64,000 bases of DNA from contig CM038708.1 in NCBI GenBank assembly GCA_021613375.1, forward strand, positions 27,681,018 through 27,745,017, written 5' to 3'. The DNA comes from Megaleporinus macrocephalus (Eukaryota; Chordata; Actinopteri; Characiformes; Anostomidae). The notes below the pieces were generated by a model that had not been told where the DNA came from, searched no databases, and saw nothing but the letters and a program-made list of their open reading frames with translations. The translations under genes were made by a program, and so were the position numbers. Shown in pieces: positions 61,001 to 63,997 of the stretch. Within the stretch, counting starts at the first letter, position 1. Every line of letters begins with the position of its first letter.

Positions 61001-62623
61001 AGGTGTTCAGAAATTTCTAAAAATGAATATACATGAAAGGTTTCATCCCAAATTCATTTGCAACAGTTTTGAATTGTTGCATATTTTTGAAAAACATTTA
61101 TTCATCATTACACAAGCGATTGTATTTCTCTAATAAAGCTGGTATTTATATGAAGGTAGCGTTAATATTTCTTGTCCCAACAATGTAAAAAAAAAAAAAA
61201 AAAAGAGAAAACTCTAATGAAAGTGCTCTATAATGCATTTTGGAATGAAACCCGGCAAACACTGTCTATGCATGTCCATTTTCACCATTACTACAATTCC
61301 TTAATATTGTATGCTATTGTAAATAAGCTAAATTATAATTTGCCGTTATCATGGTTTCATCAGACATGAATTATGAGATTATGTCTGTTTTATTTATAAT
61401 CACCGTCTGCATGCATCTTTGACCTTTGACTGTCATATTTGCAAGTCAGTATTTTAGGGTCTTTTGGTCCTCTTGTAGTTAATAAGTGATGTTTTAAAAA
61501 GAACTCTGAGAAGACTAACAGACATATGGGTTATTACAGACCAGCTCATCGAGTGCCTAGCAGTACACATCATGAACTTCCTTGAAAAAAAAAATGAAAT
61601 TTTTTAATATATAATTTTATACAGAACCGAAGGACAGGACAGAAAACACTGAGGAAACTAACTCCTTTAAATCAACTGGTTTGTTTTTAATAATAGTATC
61701 TGTTAATATTCGCACAGTTTTTTTGTAAAATGTAGTGTCTGTGTAGAATTCCTACCTTTCTATAAAACATTATTATGACATTCCTTTTTGCATCCAATAT
61801 TTGAAGGTATACTTTGAGTTTATGAAGACTTGACTAAAGTCCTTAAATCTCAAAGAGAATTAATCATACTTAATTCAAATCTTTTATGTCTCATTAACAT
61901 AAGAGAAAATTACAGATGTGCTTTGACACATTTATAATATTAAAATGGTATAATGTGTTTTCTAACATGAGGTAACATAACATGAGGTCTGATGAAAAGC
62001 ACTATATAAGCCTTATAATTATTTTGTGAAGATACAACTCCTTTAACATGTTTTCATCTTATGTACAGAATGTCATTGTATGCACCTACATAACCTGCAT
62101 AAAATATGAAGCCTCAATGAATTATTTTCAAAAATAAAACTAGACATTTCAGAAAAGGAAGATTCCATGCTTGACTTTTCATGTTTGTGTGAATTAAAAA
62201 AATATGTATTTTTTCTGCTCATTTAATTGTTCTTGGAAGTGATTGAGGTGGCCAGCCAGGCCCCCAGTGAACTGTAATAACCCATACATTTAATGAACAT
62301 CCACTTTTGGTTTGAACCCAACTGACCAAAGAAGTGCTAACGTATCTAATTTCACTGCCTTGTCCTCCACAACAGGGTCCAGATGGACTACCAATGCCTG
62401 GCTGCTGGCAAAAGGTAAGTAAAGTTAGACACTGTCCATGTTAAATTACTCATTGCAAACACTTAAAAAGCAATATAATGTCCTGCATGGGGTTTTCTTT
62501 CTAAATGCACACCAAGTAACACTGTGTGGTGCCAAAGGCTTCATGTTGTGTTAGCTGTAAACCACTGTGTGTATCTGTATGTTGTATTTTACAATCCCCC
62601 TTTCTATGTTTCTCTTACAGTGA
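5346..62623 (+). CDS. col25a1: col25a1, collagen type XXV alpha 1 (3' part of gene, 32 sense exons plus stop exon)
   Basis: Membrane-anchored collagen: a homotrimer with a short cytosolic N-terminus, a transmembrane helix and a long extracellular rod that furin can shed. In mammals it is neuronal, binds amyloid-beta and acts in motor innervation (family knowledge). The window holds NC2 (5346-5417), COL2 (7338 to about 47360), NC3 (about 47362-49132), COL3 (51289 to about 59940) and NC4 (the DAPC-to-GCWQK end). Every exon is a multiple of 3, starts at a codon boundary and is flanked by AG and GT, so skipping any exon keeps frame. NC2, NC3 and NC4 match what I remember of human COL25A1 nearly residue for residue and differ from COL13A1 and COL23A1. 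The 5' exons for the cytosolic, transmembrane, stem and COL1 parts lie outside the window. All exons joined give 558 residues; real transcripts probably use one of the two tandem exons near 59.4-60.0 kb. Confidence 0.96.
5457..5486. repeat. (CT)15 microsatellite in polypyrimidine stretch
   Basis: Perfect CT dinucleotide run, with further CT-rich sequence on both sides (about 5430-5560), beginning 40 bp after the NC2 donor. CU-rich RNA is the binding preference of PTB-family splicing regulators. Confidence 0.95.
5894..6496. mobile_element. MITE with GGGGACATAGTATGC-type terminal inverted repeats
   Basis: The left terminus AGGGGACATAGTATGC (5894-5909) is matched by the inverse GCATAGTAGGTCCCCT at 6481-6496, about 600 bp apart. 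This terminus type is common in fish MITEs. There is no transposase, so the element is non-autonomous. Confidence 0.75.
7338..7454 (+). CDS. col25a1: col25a1 exon: start of COL2
   Basis: 39 residues, 13 perfect Gly-X-Y triplets beginning [12 protein letters not shown] and ending GPRGAPGLP. It is the longest exon in the window. Four consecutive GPP triplets, then GPR and GPP, predict a very stable helix that nucleates COL2 right after the NC2 hinge. Acceptor cctcag, donor GTGAGT. Confidence 0.97.
8769..8818. repeat. (AT)n microsatellite
   Basis: Perfect alternating AT for about 50 bp, abutting the left end of the repeat at 8819. Confidence 0.97.
8819..9186. mobile_element. short dispersed element with inverted termini (family unknown)
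   Basis: The left end GTCAAAAGAAAC and the right end GACTTTTGACTCACCCTGTA are inverse to each other over GTCAAAAG, and both adjoin TATATA sequence. The 93-aa frame inside resembles no protein I know. Confidence 0.5.
9458..9530. repeat. (TA)n microsatellite
   Basis: Perfect alternating TA for about 73 bp. Confidence 0.97.
9932..9967 (+). CDS. col25a1: col25a1 exon: COL2
   Basis: 12 residues, [12 protein letters not shown], in frame with the preceding and following triplets. Acceptor catcacag, donor GTAAGT. Confidence 0.93.
11736..11800. repeat. (AT)n microsatellite
   Basis: About 65 bp of perfect AT followed by degenerate TATA-rich sequence to about 11842. Open frames here encode only Tyr-Ile repeats and are artefacts. 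Confidence 0.97.
12208..12388. mobile_element. MITE with TACACTC terminal inverted repeats
   Basis: 181 bp starting TACACTCTTAGGGCC and ending TTTTTTGGAGTGTA. The internal AGAACC and GGTTCT motifs are typical of a common fish MITE type. Degenerate relatives appear near 40337-40475 and 42040-42120. Confidence 0.75.
15728..15754 (+). CDS. col25a1: col25a1 exon: COL2 (27 bp)
   Basis: Nine residues, GPEGPPGPK, one of the short 27-bp exons of this gene. A pyrimidine-rich acceptor (tctttccag) and a GTACAG donor flank it. It sits between introns of 5.8 and 3.2 kb. Confidence 0.92.
16976..18240 (+). mobile_element. Tc1-like DNA transposon relic (1.27 kb)
   Basis: The left terminus starts TACAGGTCTGTAAGTATTCG; the right terminus inverted starts TACAGCTCAGCCCATGTGTT. 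The two align through a shared core of the type GAACAGTGGCGTCTTTTTTG. Bases 17964-17984 read DNDPKHT, the third catalytic-block motif of Tc1 transposases, in + orientation. The length fits an intact-sized element, but the open frame is destroyed and part of the interior is a 24-bp tandem repeat. Confidence 0.85.
17520..17753. repeat. minisatellite, about ten imperfect 24-bp units
   Basis: Units of the form CAACTGGGGCCCACAACTG plus TAACC repeat at a 24-bp period with 60-80% identity, for example from 17593, 17617 and 17641. Because 24 is divisible by 3, the minus strand shows an artefactual open frame of 8-residue Cys-containing repeats. The array lies wholly inside the Tc1 relic. Confidence 0.85.
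18909..18953 (+). CDS. col25a1: col25a1 exon: COL2
   Basis: 15 residues, [15 protein letters not shown], close to the human GSIGAPGIPGMNGQK unit as I remember it. Acceptor ctcgtag, donor GTAAGG. Confidence 0.95.
19743..20049 (-). mobile_element. solo LTR, retrotransposon type, with 5-bp target duplication GGCTG
   Basis: 307 bp starting TGTAAC and ending TGACA on the + strand, flanked on both sides by the identical pentamer GGCTG (19738-19742 and 20050-20054). Read on the minus strand it begins TGTCACGCC, has a TATATATACCC promoter box and an ATTAAA near the 3' part, and ends CGTTACA, the standard layout of an LTR. Internal genes are absent, so LTR-LTR recombination is likely. Confidence 0.85.
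20099..20335 (+). repeat. dispersed repeat family R1, copy 1
   Basis: Shares blocks such as TCTCTCACTACAGTGC, GCATTATGCAAA and CTAGCATTTAAT with 25930-26225 and, inverted, with 48600-48800. Family unknown. Confidence 0.6.
22008..22052 (+). CDS. col25a1: col25a1 exon: COL2
   Basis: 15 residues, [15 protein letters not shown]. The acceptor is tttgtag and the donor is the suboptimal GTTTGT, so this exon may be skipped in some transcripts. It appears one triplet shorter than the remembered mammalian counterpart. Confidence 0.93.
22053..22632 (+). other. col25a1: COL2 intron, 580 bp
   Basis: I see no repeat, exon or motif in this intron. Confidence 0.8.
22633..22659 (+). CDS. col25a1: col25a1 exon: COL2 (27 bp)
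   Basis: Nine charged residues, GEKGDRGEK, after a long T-rich acceptor tract (ttttgttttacag). Donor GTAAAA. Confidence 0.94.
22660..24210 (+). other. col25a1: COL2 intron, 1.55 kb
   Basis: Contains copy 2 of the mariner-type repeat (from 22991); the rest is anonymous. Confidence 0.8.
22991..23700. mobile_element. mariner/Tc1-type non-autonomous repeat, copy 2
   Basis: The left terminus CATTGTGCAAAAGTCAGAGA matches copies at 4160, 33965 and 41254. Internal blocks (for example TTGATTTGCAATTTTG) have counterparts in copy 3. The right boundary is uncertain. Confidence 0.6.
24211..24255 (+). CDS. col25a1: col25a1 exon: COL2
   Basis: 15 residues, [15 protein letters not shown]. Acceptor gttttcag, donor GTAAGT. 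The following intron, 11.8 kb, is the largest complete one in the window. Confidence 0.95.
24414..24427 (+). promoter_or_regulatory. CTCF-like motif 1
   Basis: TTAGCAGAGGGCAG matches 12 of 14 positions of the CTCF core CCASYAGRKGGCRS. It lies 52 bp before a second such motif in the same orientation. Confidence 0.35.
24480..24493 (+). promoter_or_regulatory. CTCF-like motif 2
   Basis: CCAGCAGAGGGCGA matches 13 of 14 positions of the CTCF core. It is in a repeat, so similar sites may be dispersed in this genome. Confidence 0.4.
25930..26225 (+). repeat. dispersed repeat family R1, copy 2
   Basis: Same blocks as the copy at 20099-20335, including CTCTCACTACAGTACT and CATTATGCAAAT, in the same orientation. 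Confidence 0.6.
26467..26682. mobile_element. MITE with CTGTCCAATGAAAAAC terminal inverted repeats
   Basis: The left end CTGTCCAATGAAAAAC is mirrored at the right end by GTTTTTCATTGGACAG, about 216 bp apart. The inner motif TTTACAAGAGAGACCAAAAA resembles sequence at 16818-16840. Confidence 0.75.
27700..27757. repeat. (AT)n microsatellite
   Basis: Perfect AT for about 58 bp. Confidence 0.97.
30992..31045 (+). repeat. near-perfect hairpin (22-bp stem, 10-nt loop)
   Basis: The left arm CAAGCTCTATTACAGGTTTT plus GG (30992-31013) pairs with the right arm CCAAAACCTGTAATAGAGGT plus TG (31024-31045) with one mismatch. Pairing continues weakly outward about 10 bp (30981-31058). It is compact and precursor-miRNA-like in size but unassigned. 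Confidence 0.75.
33425..33467. repeat. A-rich and (AT)n compound microsatellite
   Basis: About 14 A residues followed by two AT runs. Confidence 0.9.
33965..34340. mobile_element. mariner/Tc1-type non-autonomous repeat, copy 3
   Basis: The left terminus TATTGTGCCAAAAAGTCAGA has a two-base change and insertion relative to the other copies. The right end was not identified. Confidence 0.6.
36036..36068 (+). CDS. col25a1: col25a1 exon: COL2 with GSSAAGIK interruption
   Basis: 11 residues, [11 protein letters not shown]. The 33-bp length is not a multiple of nine: GSSAAGIK breaks the Gly-X-Y rhythm and is a conserved interruption of COL25A1 COL2 (family knowledge). Acceptor with a T-rich tract (ttttttttcccacag), donor GTAAAA. 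Confidence 0.95.
36179..36215 (+). repeat. (GGTTAT)n-like tract in a 3' splice region
   Basis: GT-rich stretch with repeated GGTTAT units ending about 13 bp before the acceptor of exon 36229. It replaces the usual pyrimidine tract of this 160-bp intron. Confidence 0.85.
36229..36264 (+). CDS. col25a1: col25a1 exon: COL2
   Basis: 12 residues, [12 protein letters not shown]. Only 160 bp of intron precede it, and its 3' splice region carries a (GGTTAT)n-like tract rather than a clean pyrimidine tract. Donor GTAAAA. Confidence 0.94.
36265..38484 (+). other. col25a1: COL2 intron, 2.2 kb
   Basis: A lone Tc1-like terminus (TACAGTGGGGTTGAGAAGTT at about 36360) begins an element whose other end I cannot find. 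A 114-aa frame (36482-36826) follows it but has no recognisable features. The rest is anonymous. Confidence 0.7.
38485..38529 (+). CDS. col25a1: col25a1 exon: COL2
   Basis: 15 residues, [15 protein letters not shown], a run of GLP triplets I remember as identical in mammals. Acceptor tcctgtatag, donor GTAAAT. Confidence 0.96.
39256..39530 (-). mobile_element. probable non-LTR retrotransposon 3' end
   Basis: On the minus strand it ends in GACAATAAAAACCCACTTG followed by repeated TTGAC units, a tail like that of fish LINE-type repeats. No coding part is recognisable, which suits a 5'-truncated copy. Confidence 0.6.
40337..40475. mobile_element. degenerate MITE fragment (AGAACC/GGTTCT type)
   Basis: Contains AAAGGTTCTCTTTGAAGAAA and AAAGAACCCTGTTACTAGAT plus GGTTCT, resembling the element at 12208-12388. 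Confidence 0.45.
41254..41345. mobile_element. mariner/Tc1-type non-autonomous repeat, copy 4 (fragment)
   Basis: The left terminus TACTGTGCAAAAGTCAGAGA is identical to that of the copy at 4160. It appears interrupted by the foldback element that begins at about 41346. Confidence 0.6.
41346..42384. mobile_element. foldback element with about 83-bp terminal inverted repeats
   Basis: The arm at 41346-41428, containing GGTCTGCCAGGTCACTGACT, is inverted at 42301-42384, containing AGTCAGTGACCTGGCAGACC, with more than 90% identity along the arm. The interior of about 870 bp has no transposase. The class is unassigned. Confidence 0.8.
42548..43470. mobile_element. probable dispersed DNA element around an AT microsatellite
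   Basis: Begins near AACACTTTACTGAGGGGTAC and contains ATAATGCATTTTATGGCATA on one side and similar inverted CATGTAATGCATTATA sequence on the other. A related AACACTTCCTCTGAATCC stretch occurs at 63899. Boundaries are uncertain. Confidence 0.35.
42969..43048. repeat. (TA)n microsatellite
   Basis: About 80 bp of perfect TA, the longest such tract in the window. Confidence 0.97.
44357..44419 (+). CDS. col25a1: col25a1 exon: COL2
   Basis: 21 residues beginning [13 protein letters not shown] and ending [10 protein letters not shown] remember one substitution (L for I) against human. Acceptor cactacag, donor GTGAGT. Confidence 0.96.
44420..45712 (+). other. col25a1: COL2 intron, 1.3 kb
   Basis: One CTCF-like site (44874-44887, minus strand) and a short (TAA)n run near 45340; otherwise nothing recognisable. 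Confidence 0.8.
44874..44887 (-). promoter_or_regulatory. CTCF-like motif
   Basis: The minus strand reads GCAGTAGAGGGCAG, 13 of 14 matches to CCASYAGRKGGCRS, in a locally GC-richer stretch of the intron. Confidence 0.35.
45713..45781 (+). CDS. col25a1: col25a1 exon: COL2 with GKGER imperfection
   Basis: 23 residues: [18 protein letters not shown] and then PVGQK. The triplet phase is broken at VGKGER, where Gly is followed two residues later by Gly. The human protein has the same kind of one-residue deletion (PPGRGER in memory), so the imperfection is old and probably functional. Acceptor ttccgcag, donor GTCAGT. Confidence 0.95.
45782..46779 (+). other. col25a1: COL2 intron, 1.0 kb
   Basis: Nothing recognisable beyond a T-rich run near 46358. 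Confidence 0.8.
46780..46824 (+). CDS. col25a1: col25a1 exon: COL2
   Basis: 15 residues, [15 protein letters not shown]. The acceptor ccactag is pyrimidine-poor; donor GTTAGT. Confidence 0.92.
47077..47121 (+). CDS. col25a1: col25a1 exon: COL2
   Basis: 15 residues, [15 protein letters not shown]. Acceptor ttgctacag, donor GTGGGT, 252 bp after the previous exon. Confidence 0.95.
47332..47409 (+). CDS. col25a1: col25a1 exon: end of COL2 and first part of NC3
   Basis: 26 residues: [10 protein letters not shown] closes COL2, then [16 protein letters not shown] begins the non-collagenous NC3 domain. This segment is related to the ETVDYNGNINEALQ stretch of COL13A1, but the TEIIDYNGN form is typical of COL25A1. 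In this subfamily such segments form short alpha-helical or coiled-coil trimerisation regions. Acceptor ttaacacag, donor GTCAGA. Confidence 0.97.
47410..49108 (+). other. col25a1: intron inside NC3, 1.7 kb
   Basis: Contains an inverted copy of dispersed repeat R1 (48600-48800). The rest is anonymous. Confidence 0.8.
48600..48800 (-). repeat. dispersed repeat family R1, copy 3 (inverted)
   Basis: Contains CACTGTAGGGAGAGAACACT, the inverse of the CTCACTACAGTG-type block of the copies at 20099 and 25930. Confidence 0.55.
49109..49132 (+). CDS. col25a1: col25a1 microexon: end of NC3 (24 bp)
   Basis: Eight residues, KITTITVT, matching the RITTLTVT segment I remember in mammals between EALQ and the next GPPGPPGP. 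Acceptor gcctacag, donor GTAATA. The exon is too short to be found by open-reading-frame length and was recognised from the expected protein and the splice sites. Without it NC3 would run from EALQ straight into GPPGPP. Confidence 0.92.
49133..51288 (+). other. col25a1: intron between NC3 microexon and COL3, 2.2 kb
   Basis: A block at about 50800-50885 (TTAGCCTCCTAG followed by CAAATCATTCCTTTAA) resembles 12100-12180. Otherwise nothing recognisable. Confidence 0.75.
51289..51333 (+). CDS. col25a1: col25a1 exon: start of COL3
   Basis: 15 residues, [15 protein letters not shown]; the GPP-rich start nucleates the COL3 helix after NC3. Acceptor cctcttag, donor GTACCA. Confidence 0.95.
51334..51642 (+). 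other. col25a1: COL3 intron, 309 bp
   Basis: Nothing recognisable apart from the splice sites. Confidence 0.85.
51643..51687 (+). CDS. col25a1: col25a1 exon: COL3
   Basis: 15 residues, [15 protein letters not shown]. Acceptor ttttcaaag, donor GTAGGA. Confidence 0.94.
51784..51864 (+). CDS. col25a1: col25a1 exon: COL3 (81 bp)
   Basis: 27 residues, nine perfect triplets from [13 protein letters not shown] to GAVGLPGLP. Acceptor gtttccag, donor GTAAGG; the preceding intron is only 96 bp. Confidence 0.96.
52000..52062 (+). CDS. col25a1: col25a1 exon: COL3
   Basis: 21 residues starting [16 protein letters not shown] and ending GPQGPS. The terminal Ser codon leads into the IIG interruption encoded by the next exon. 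Donor GTAAGT. Confidence 0.96.
52141..52191 (+). CDS. col25a1: col25a1 exon: COL3 with IIG interruption
   Basis: 17 residues, [17 protein letters not shown]. It is the only collagenous exon here that does not begin with Gly: Ile-Ile after GPS breaks the triplet, as in the remembered human [14 protein letters not shown]. The preceding intron is only 78 bp. Donor GTGAGT. Confidence 0.96.
52192..53458 (+). other. col25a1: COL3 intron, 1.27 kb, with solo LTR
   Basis: A solo LTR occupies 52459-52840; the flanks are anonymous. Confidence 0.85.
52459..52840 (-). mobile_element. solo LTR, retrotransposon type, with 4-bp target duplication CATA
   Basis: 382 bp, starting TGTCATGAAG and ending AGATATGACA on the + strand, with CATA on both sides (52455-52458 and 52841-52844; one-base ambiguity). 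On the minus strand it carries TGTATATATACCCTGTGG as a promoter box and ATTAAAC further on. The box GGTATATATACACA is shared with the solo LTR at 19743. Open frames of 105 and 118 aa over this element are artefacts. Confidence 0.75.
53459..53485 (+). CDS. col25a1: col25a1 exon: COL3 (27 bp)
   Basis: Nine residues, GPHGFPGPK. Acceptor gcttttcag, donor GTAAGT. It lies 1.27 kb after the previous exon because a solo LTR has lengthened the intron. Confidence 0.95.
53741..53821 (+). CDS. col25a1: col25a1 exon: COL3 (81 bp)
   Basis: 27 residues, nine triplets from [16 protein letters not shown] to GPMGLP. Clean acceptor (gcgtttag) and donor GTAAGT. I do not recall this segment in the main human isoform, so it may be optional or differ between lineages, but the triplets and splice sites are unambiguous. 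Confidence 0.94.
53822..55178 (+). other. col25a1: COL3 intron, 1.36 kb
   Basis: AAAGGGATAGTTCATCCAGA at about 53950 looks like the end of a common fish DNA-element type. Bases 54060-54560 may be an old LTR on the minus strand, with AATAAATAAAGC near 54120, but I cannot establish ends. The rest is anonymous. Confidence 0.55.
55179..55214 (+). CDS. col25a1: col25a1 exon: COL3
   Basis: 12 residues, [12 protein letters not shown]. Acceptor atgcacag, donor GTGAGT. Like the previous exon, it has no counterpart in the main human isoform as I remember it. Confidence 0.91.
55215..55726 (+). other. col25a1: COL3 intron, 512 bp
   Basis: No repeat or motif recognised. Confidence 0.8.
55727..55780 (+). 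CDS. col25a1: col25a1 exon: COL3 (54 bp)
   Basis: 18 residues, [18 protein letters not shown], matching the remembered human GTDGPMGPHGPAGPKGER. Acceptor tgtttgtag, donor GTAAGT. Confidence 0.96.
55932..55985 (+). CDS. col25a1: col25a1 exon: COL3 (54 bp)
   Basis: 18 residues, [18 protein letters not shown]; the GPRGPYGLP end is strongly conserved in COL25A1. Acceptor ctttcacag, donor GTGAGT. Confidence 0.96.
56040..56550. mobile_element. MITE with TAGGGCTGGGC terminal inverted repeats
   Basis: 511 bp from TAGGGCTGGGCAATATAG to ATCGCCCAGCCCTA. This terminus is widespread in fish genomes. It fills most of the 663-bp intron between exons 55932 and 56649 and contains a CTCF-like match (56252-56265). 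Confidence 0.85.
56252..56265 (+). promoter_or_regulatory. CTCF-like motif inside MITE
   Basis: ACAGCAGGGGGCAT matches 12 of 14 positions of the CTCF core. Because it is in a MITE it may recur elsewhere. Confidence 0.3.
56649..56675 (+). CDS. col25a1: col25a1 exon: COL3 (27 bp)
   Basis: Nine residues, GAAGTPGLD. Acceptor tcccttcag, donor GTAAGT. A MITE occupies most of the preceding intron. Confidence 0.94.
56853..56906 (+). CDS. col25a1: col25a1 exon: COL3 (54 bp)
   Basis: 18 residues, [18 protein letters not shown], a highly charged segment just before the tandem C-terminal exons. Acceptor attttgcag, donor GTGACC. Confidence 0.95.
56907..59431 (+). other. col25a1: intron before tandem C-terminal exons, 2.5 kb
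   Basis: Bases 56907-58500 hold nothing recognisable. A deleted Tc1-like element occupies 58522-59232. Confidence 0.8.
58522..59232 (+). mobile_element. internally deleted Tc1-like transposon (0.71 kb)
   Basis: The left terminus TACAGTGAGGGGAGAAAGTT is mirrored at the right by the inverse of TACACTGAGGGGAAACAAGT. Bases 58670-58720 encode a decayed Tc1 transposase block ([13 protein letters not shown], related to GGSIMVWGCF). The DNDPKH region seen in the other relic is missing, so the interior is deleted. Confidence 0.85.
59432..59518 (+). CDS. col25a1: col25a1 exon A of tandem pair: basic COL3 end with DAPCPL
   Basis: 29 residues: [16 protein letters not shown], then EQGAPG and LDAPCPL. 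It ends with the same GLDAPC motif as the next exon and carries the first NC4 cysteine. The KKGKKGPK cluster is a good heparin-binding candidate. The exon resembles the C-terminal end I remember for COL13A1 and COL23A1 ([12 protein letters not shown]) more than the canonical human COL25A1 end. Acceptor gtccacag, donor GTATGT. It is probably used as an alternative to exon 59885-59962, since joining both would duplicate the NC4 start. Confidence 0.92.
59519..59884 (+). other. col25a1: short intron between tandem exons A and B (366 bp)
   Basis: No repeat found. It is unusually GC-rich for this gene, especially 59760-59870 where it carries GAGGCCGGAAGGGCGCCTGC. The composition contrasts with the AT-rich introns and may reflect splicing control. 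Confidence 0.7.
59885..59962 (+). CDS. col25a1: col25a1 exon B of tandem pair: COL3 end with DAPCQL
   Basis: 26 residues: [16 protein letters not shown], then [10 protein letters not shown]. This matches the canonical human COL25A1 end I remember ([16 protein letters not shown] and onward), so it is the expected constitutive version. It ends on the same codon pattern as exon A, 366 bp upstream, and either one splices in frame to [13 protein letters not shown]. Acceptor tgacacag, donor GTACAG. Confidence 0.96.
59963..62375 (+). other. col25a1: intron between exon B and last sense exon, 2.4 kb
   Basis: A poly(A) run at 61188-61204; no element, exon or motif recognised otherwise. Confidence 0.8.
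62376..62414 (+). CDS. col25a1: col25a1 last sense exon: NC4 end GCWQK
   Basis: 13 residues, [13 protein letters not shown], the COL25A1 C-terminal signature with the second NC4 cysteine. Acceptor ccacaacag and a perfect GTAAGT donor directly after the last Lys codon. No stop is present in the exon; it is supplied by the next exon. If the 206-bp intron were retained, nine more residues (VSKVRHCPC) would precede a TAA at 62442. Confidence 0.96.
62621..62623 (+). CDS. col25a1: col25a1 stop codon, first codon of terminal exon
   Basis: A very strong acceptor (tatgtttctcttacag) at 62605-62620 is followed at once by TGA. Splicing from 62414 gives AAG then TGA, so the protein ends in GCWQK as in mammals. 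The rest of this exon is 3' UTR. Confidence 0.88.
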   Translation, partial: 

Positions 62624-62863
62624 TCAGTCTAACTCAAACCGCATGGAATTTGTAAATAATGCTTCATTTTTTGTATTTATAGTTTTTTTTTATTTGTGGA
62701 AAAATATAAATATAATGAATATAAATGTGTGTGTACAATGAAGGAGAAAACGCATAGCTCATGAAGCTCGCACACACAGCTGCTTCCACTCACCCTTATG
62801 CGGTCATGGCAGTGTGTGTCACGTTCACATAAGTAATAGTGGAGTTCATAAACTTCACCAGCT

Positions 62864-62869
62864 AATAAA
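62864..62869 (+). terminator. polyadenylation signal AATAAA, proximal
   Basis: Canonical hexamer about 240 bp after the stop codon, with a GT-rich stretch some 65 bp further on. It is a plausible short 3' UTR end. Confidence 0.45.
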
Positions 62870-63413
62870 CTCTTGCACATGAGGGCAGATTTGCATGGAC
62901 CTCGGAATAAGAGTGGCTACCGAAACGGACTAACGTGGGTGCAGTGGAGAGGCGGAGGCGATGAGGACCGGGTCTCAACATTGGAAGCTAGCTGTAGATT
63001 TCTCAAAACTCATCATCGTTCATCATCATGCTGTACTACCACGCTTAAAAGACTAAAGACTGTCTCCACAAGCCAAAATAAGCATGAATGTGTATATGTG
63101 TCACATGGCGGTGTCTTCAAAAACGGTATGGCTTCAGCAAAACACTAACTGGCTGTCAAGTTTGTTTTGTTAATTTTTTTTTGGTTCCTAAAGTTTTACT
63201 TTGCCTTTTTTGTTGTCTTCTAAAGGGAGTCACACCTTGGCTGGTGGCCTGAAAAGTGGTTTATCTGGAGGTAGAAAGCGATTGTTGGTTTGCTTTATTG
63301 TAAAGAAGTCAGTTTCTGACCTGGCCTTTGCAGTGCCTCTGTTTTTCACTCGGGTGACTCAACTGGCTTATTGAGAGTGACCATCAGCGGACCCTGATCA
63401 CAGGGCGAGCAGA

Positions 63414-63419
63414 AATAAA
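63414..63419 (+). terminator. polyadenylation signal AATAAA, distal
   Basis: Second canonical hexamer about 790 bp after the stop codon, followed by a T/G-containing stretch. Which site is used cannot be decided from sequence alone. Confidence 0.45.
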
Positions 63420-63440
63420 GGGGCAGTTCCTGCTATGGTC

Positions 63441-63951
63441 TTCAGTACAATCACAAGTGAAGTGGACAGATCGGCCCGAATGCACTTGCTCGGACCTCAC
63501 GTTCCCTTGGAGTGGGTGTGGCAAGTGGGCGGAGTGTTTACAACCATCAGAAACACTACAGGCTGTAACTGGAGGCTACATGTAGATGTGATCTACTGAG
63601 AACAACAGGATGATATTTCTTGAAAGACTTTTTTTTTTACTTTTGTCAGTTTGATTTGATTTCTTTTATTTTATTATAGCCTTTAGTGCCTCAAGCCTTT
63701 TATTATTCATTCCCTTACTGTAAAACATTACATTTTGTGCTTTGATTTGTGGAAATTATATGTTGTATGGAGTACAAAGCTAAAATGACTGTTCAGATTG
63801 TAAGAGCAGTTGAAGGCACTGAAATAGAAGTTTCTTTATTTTTTAAGTGCTATATCTATTTTAGGGCTTCAAACTAAAATCATAGTGAAGTTATGGTAAC
63901 ACTTCCTCTGAATCCTGTGTTCATAAGGCTTTTTACATGCATTTACAAGGC

Positions 63952-63997
<46 letters not shown>

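Larger units (their letters stand above)
62624..63440 (+). other. col25a1: col25a1 3' UTR (end uncertain)
   Basis: Sequence after the TGA has no further collagen coding. Two canonical AATAAA hexamers (62864-62869 and 63414-63419) offer poly(A) sites giving 3' UTRs of roughly 0.26 and 0.8 kb. A still longer UTR, running towards the end of the window, cannot be excluded. Confidence 0.6.
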
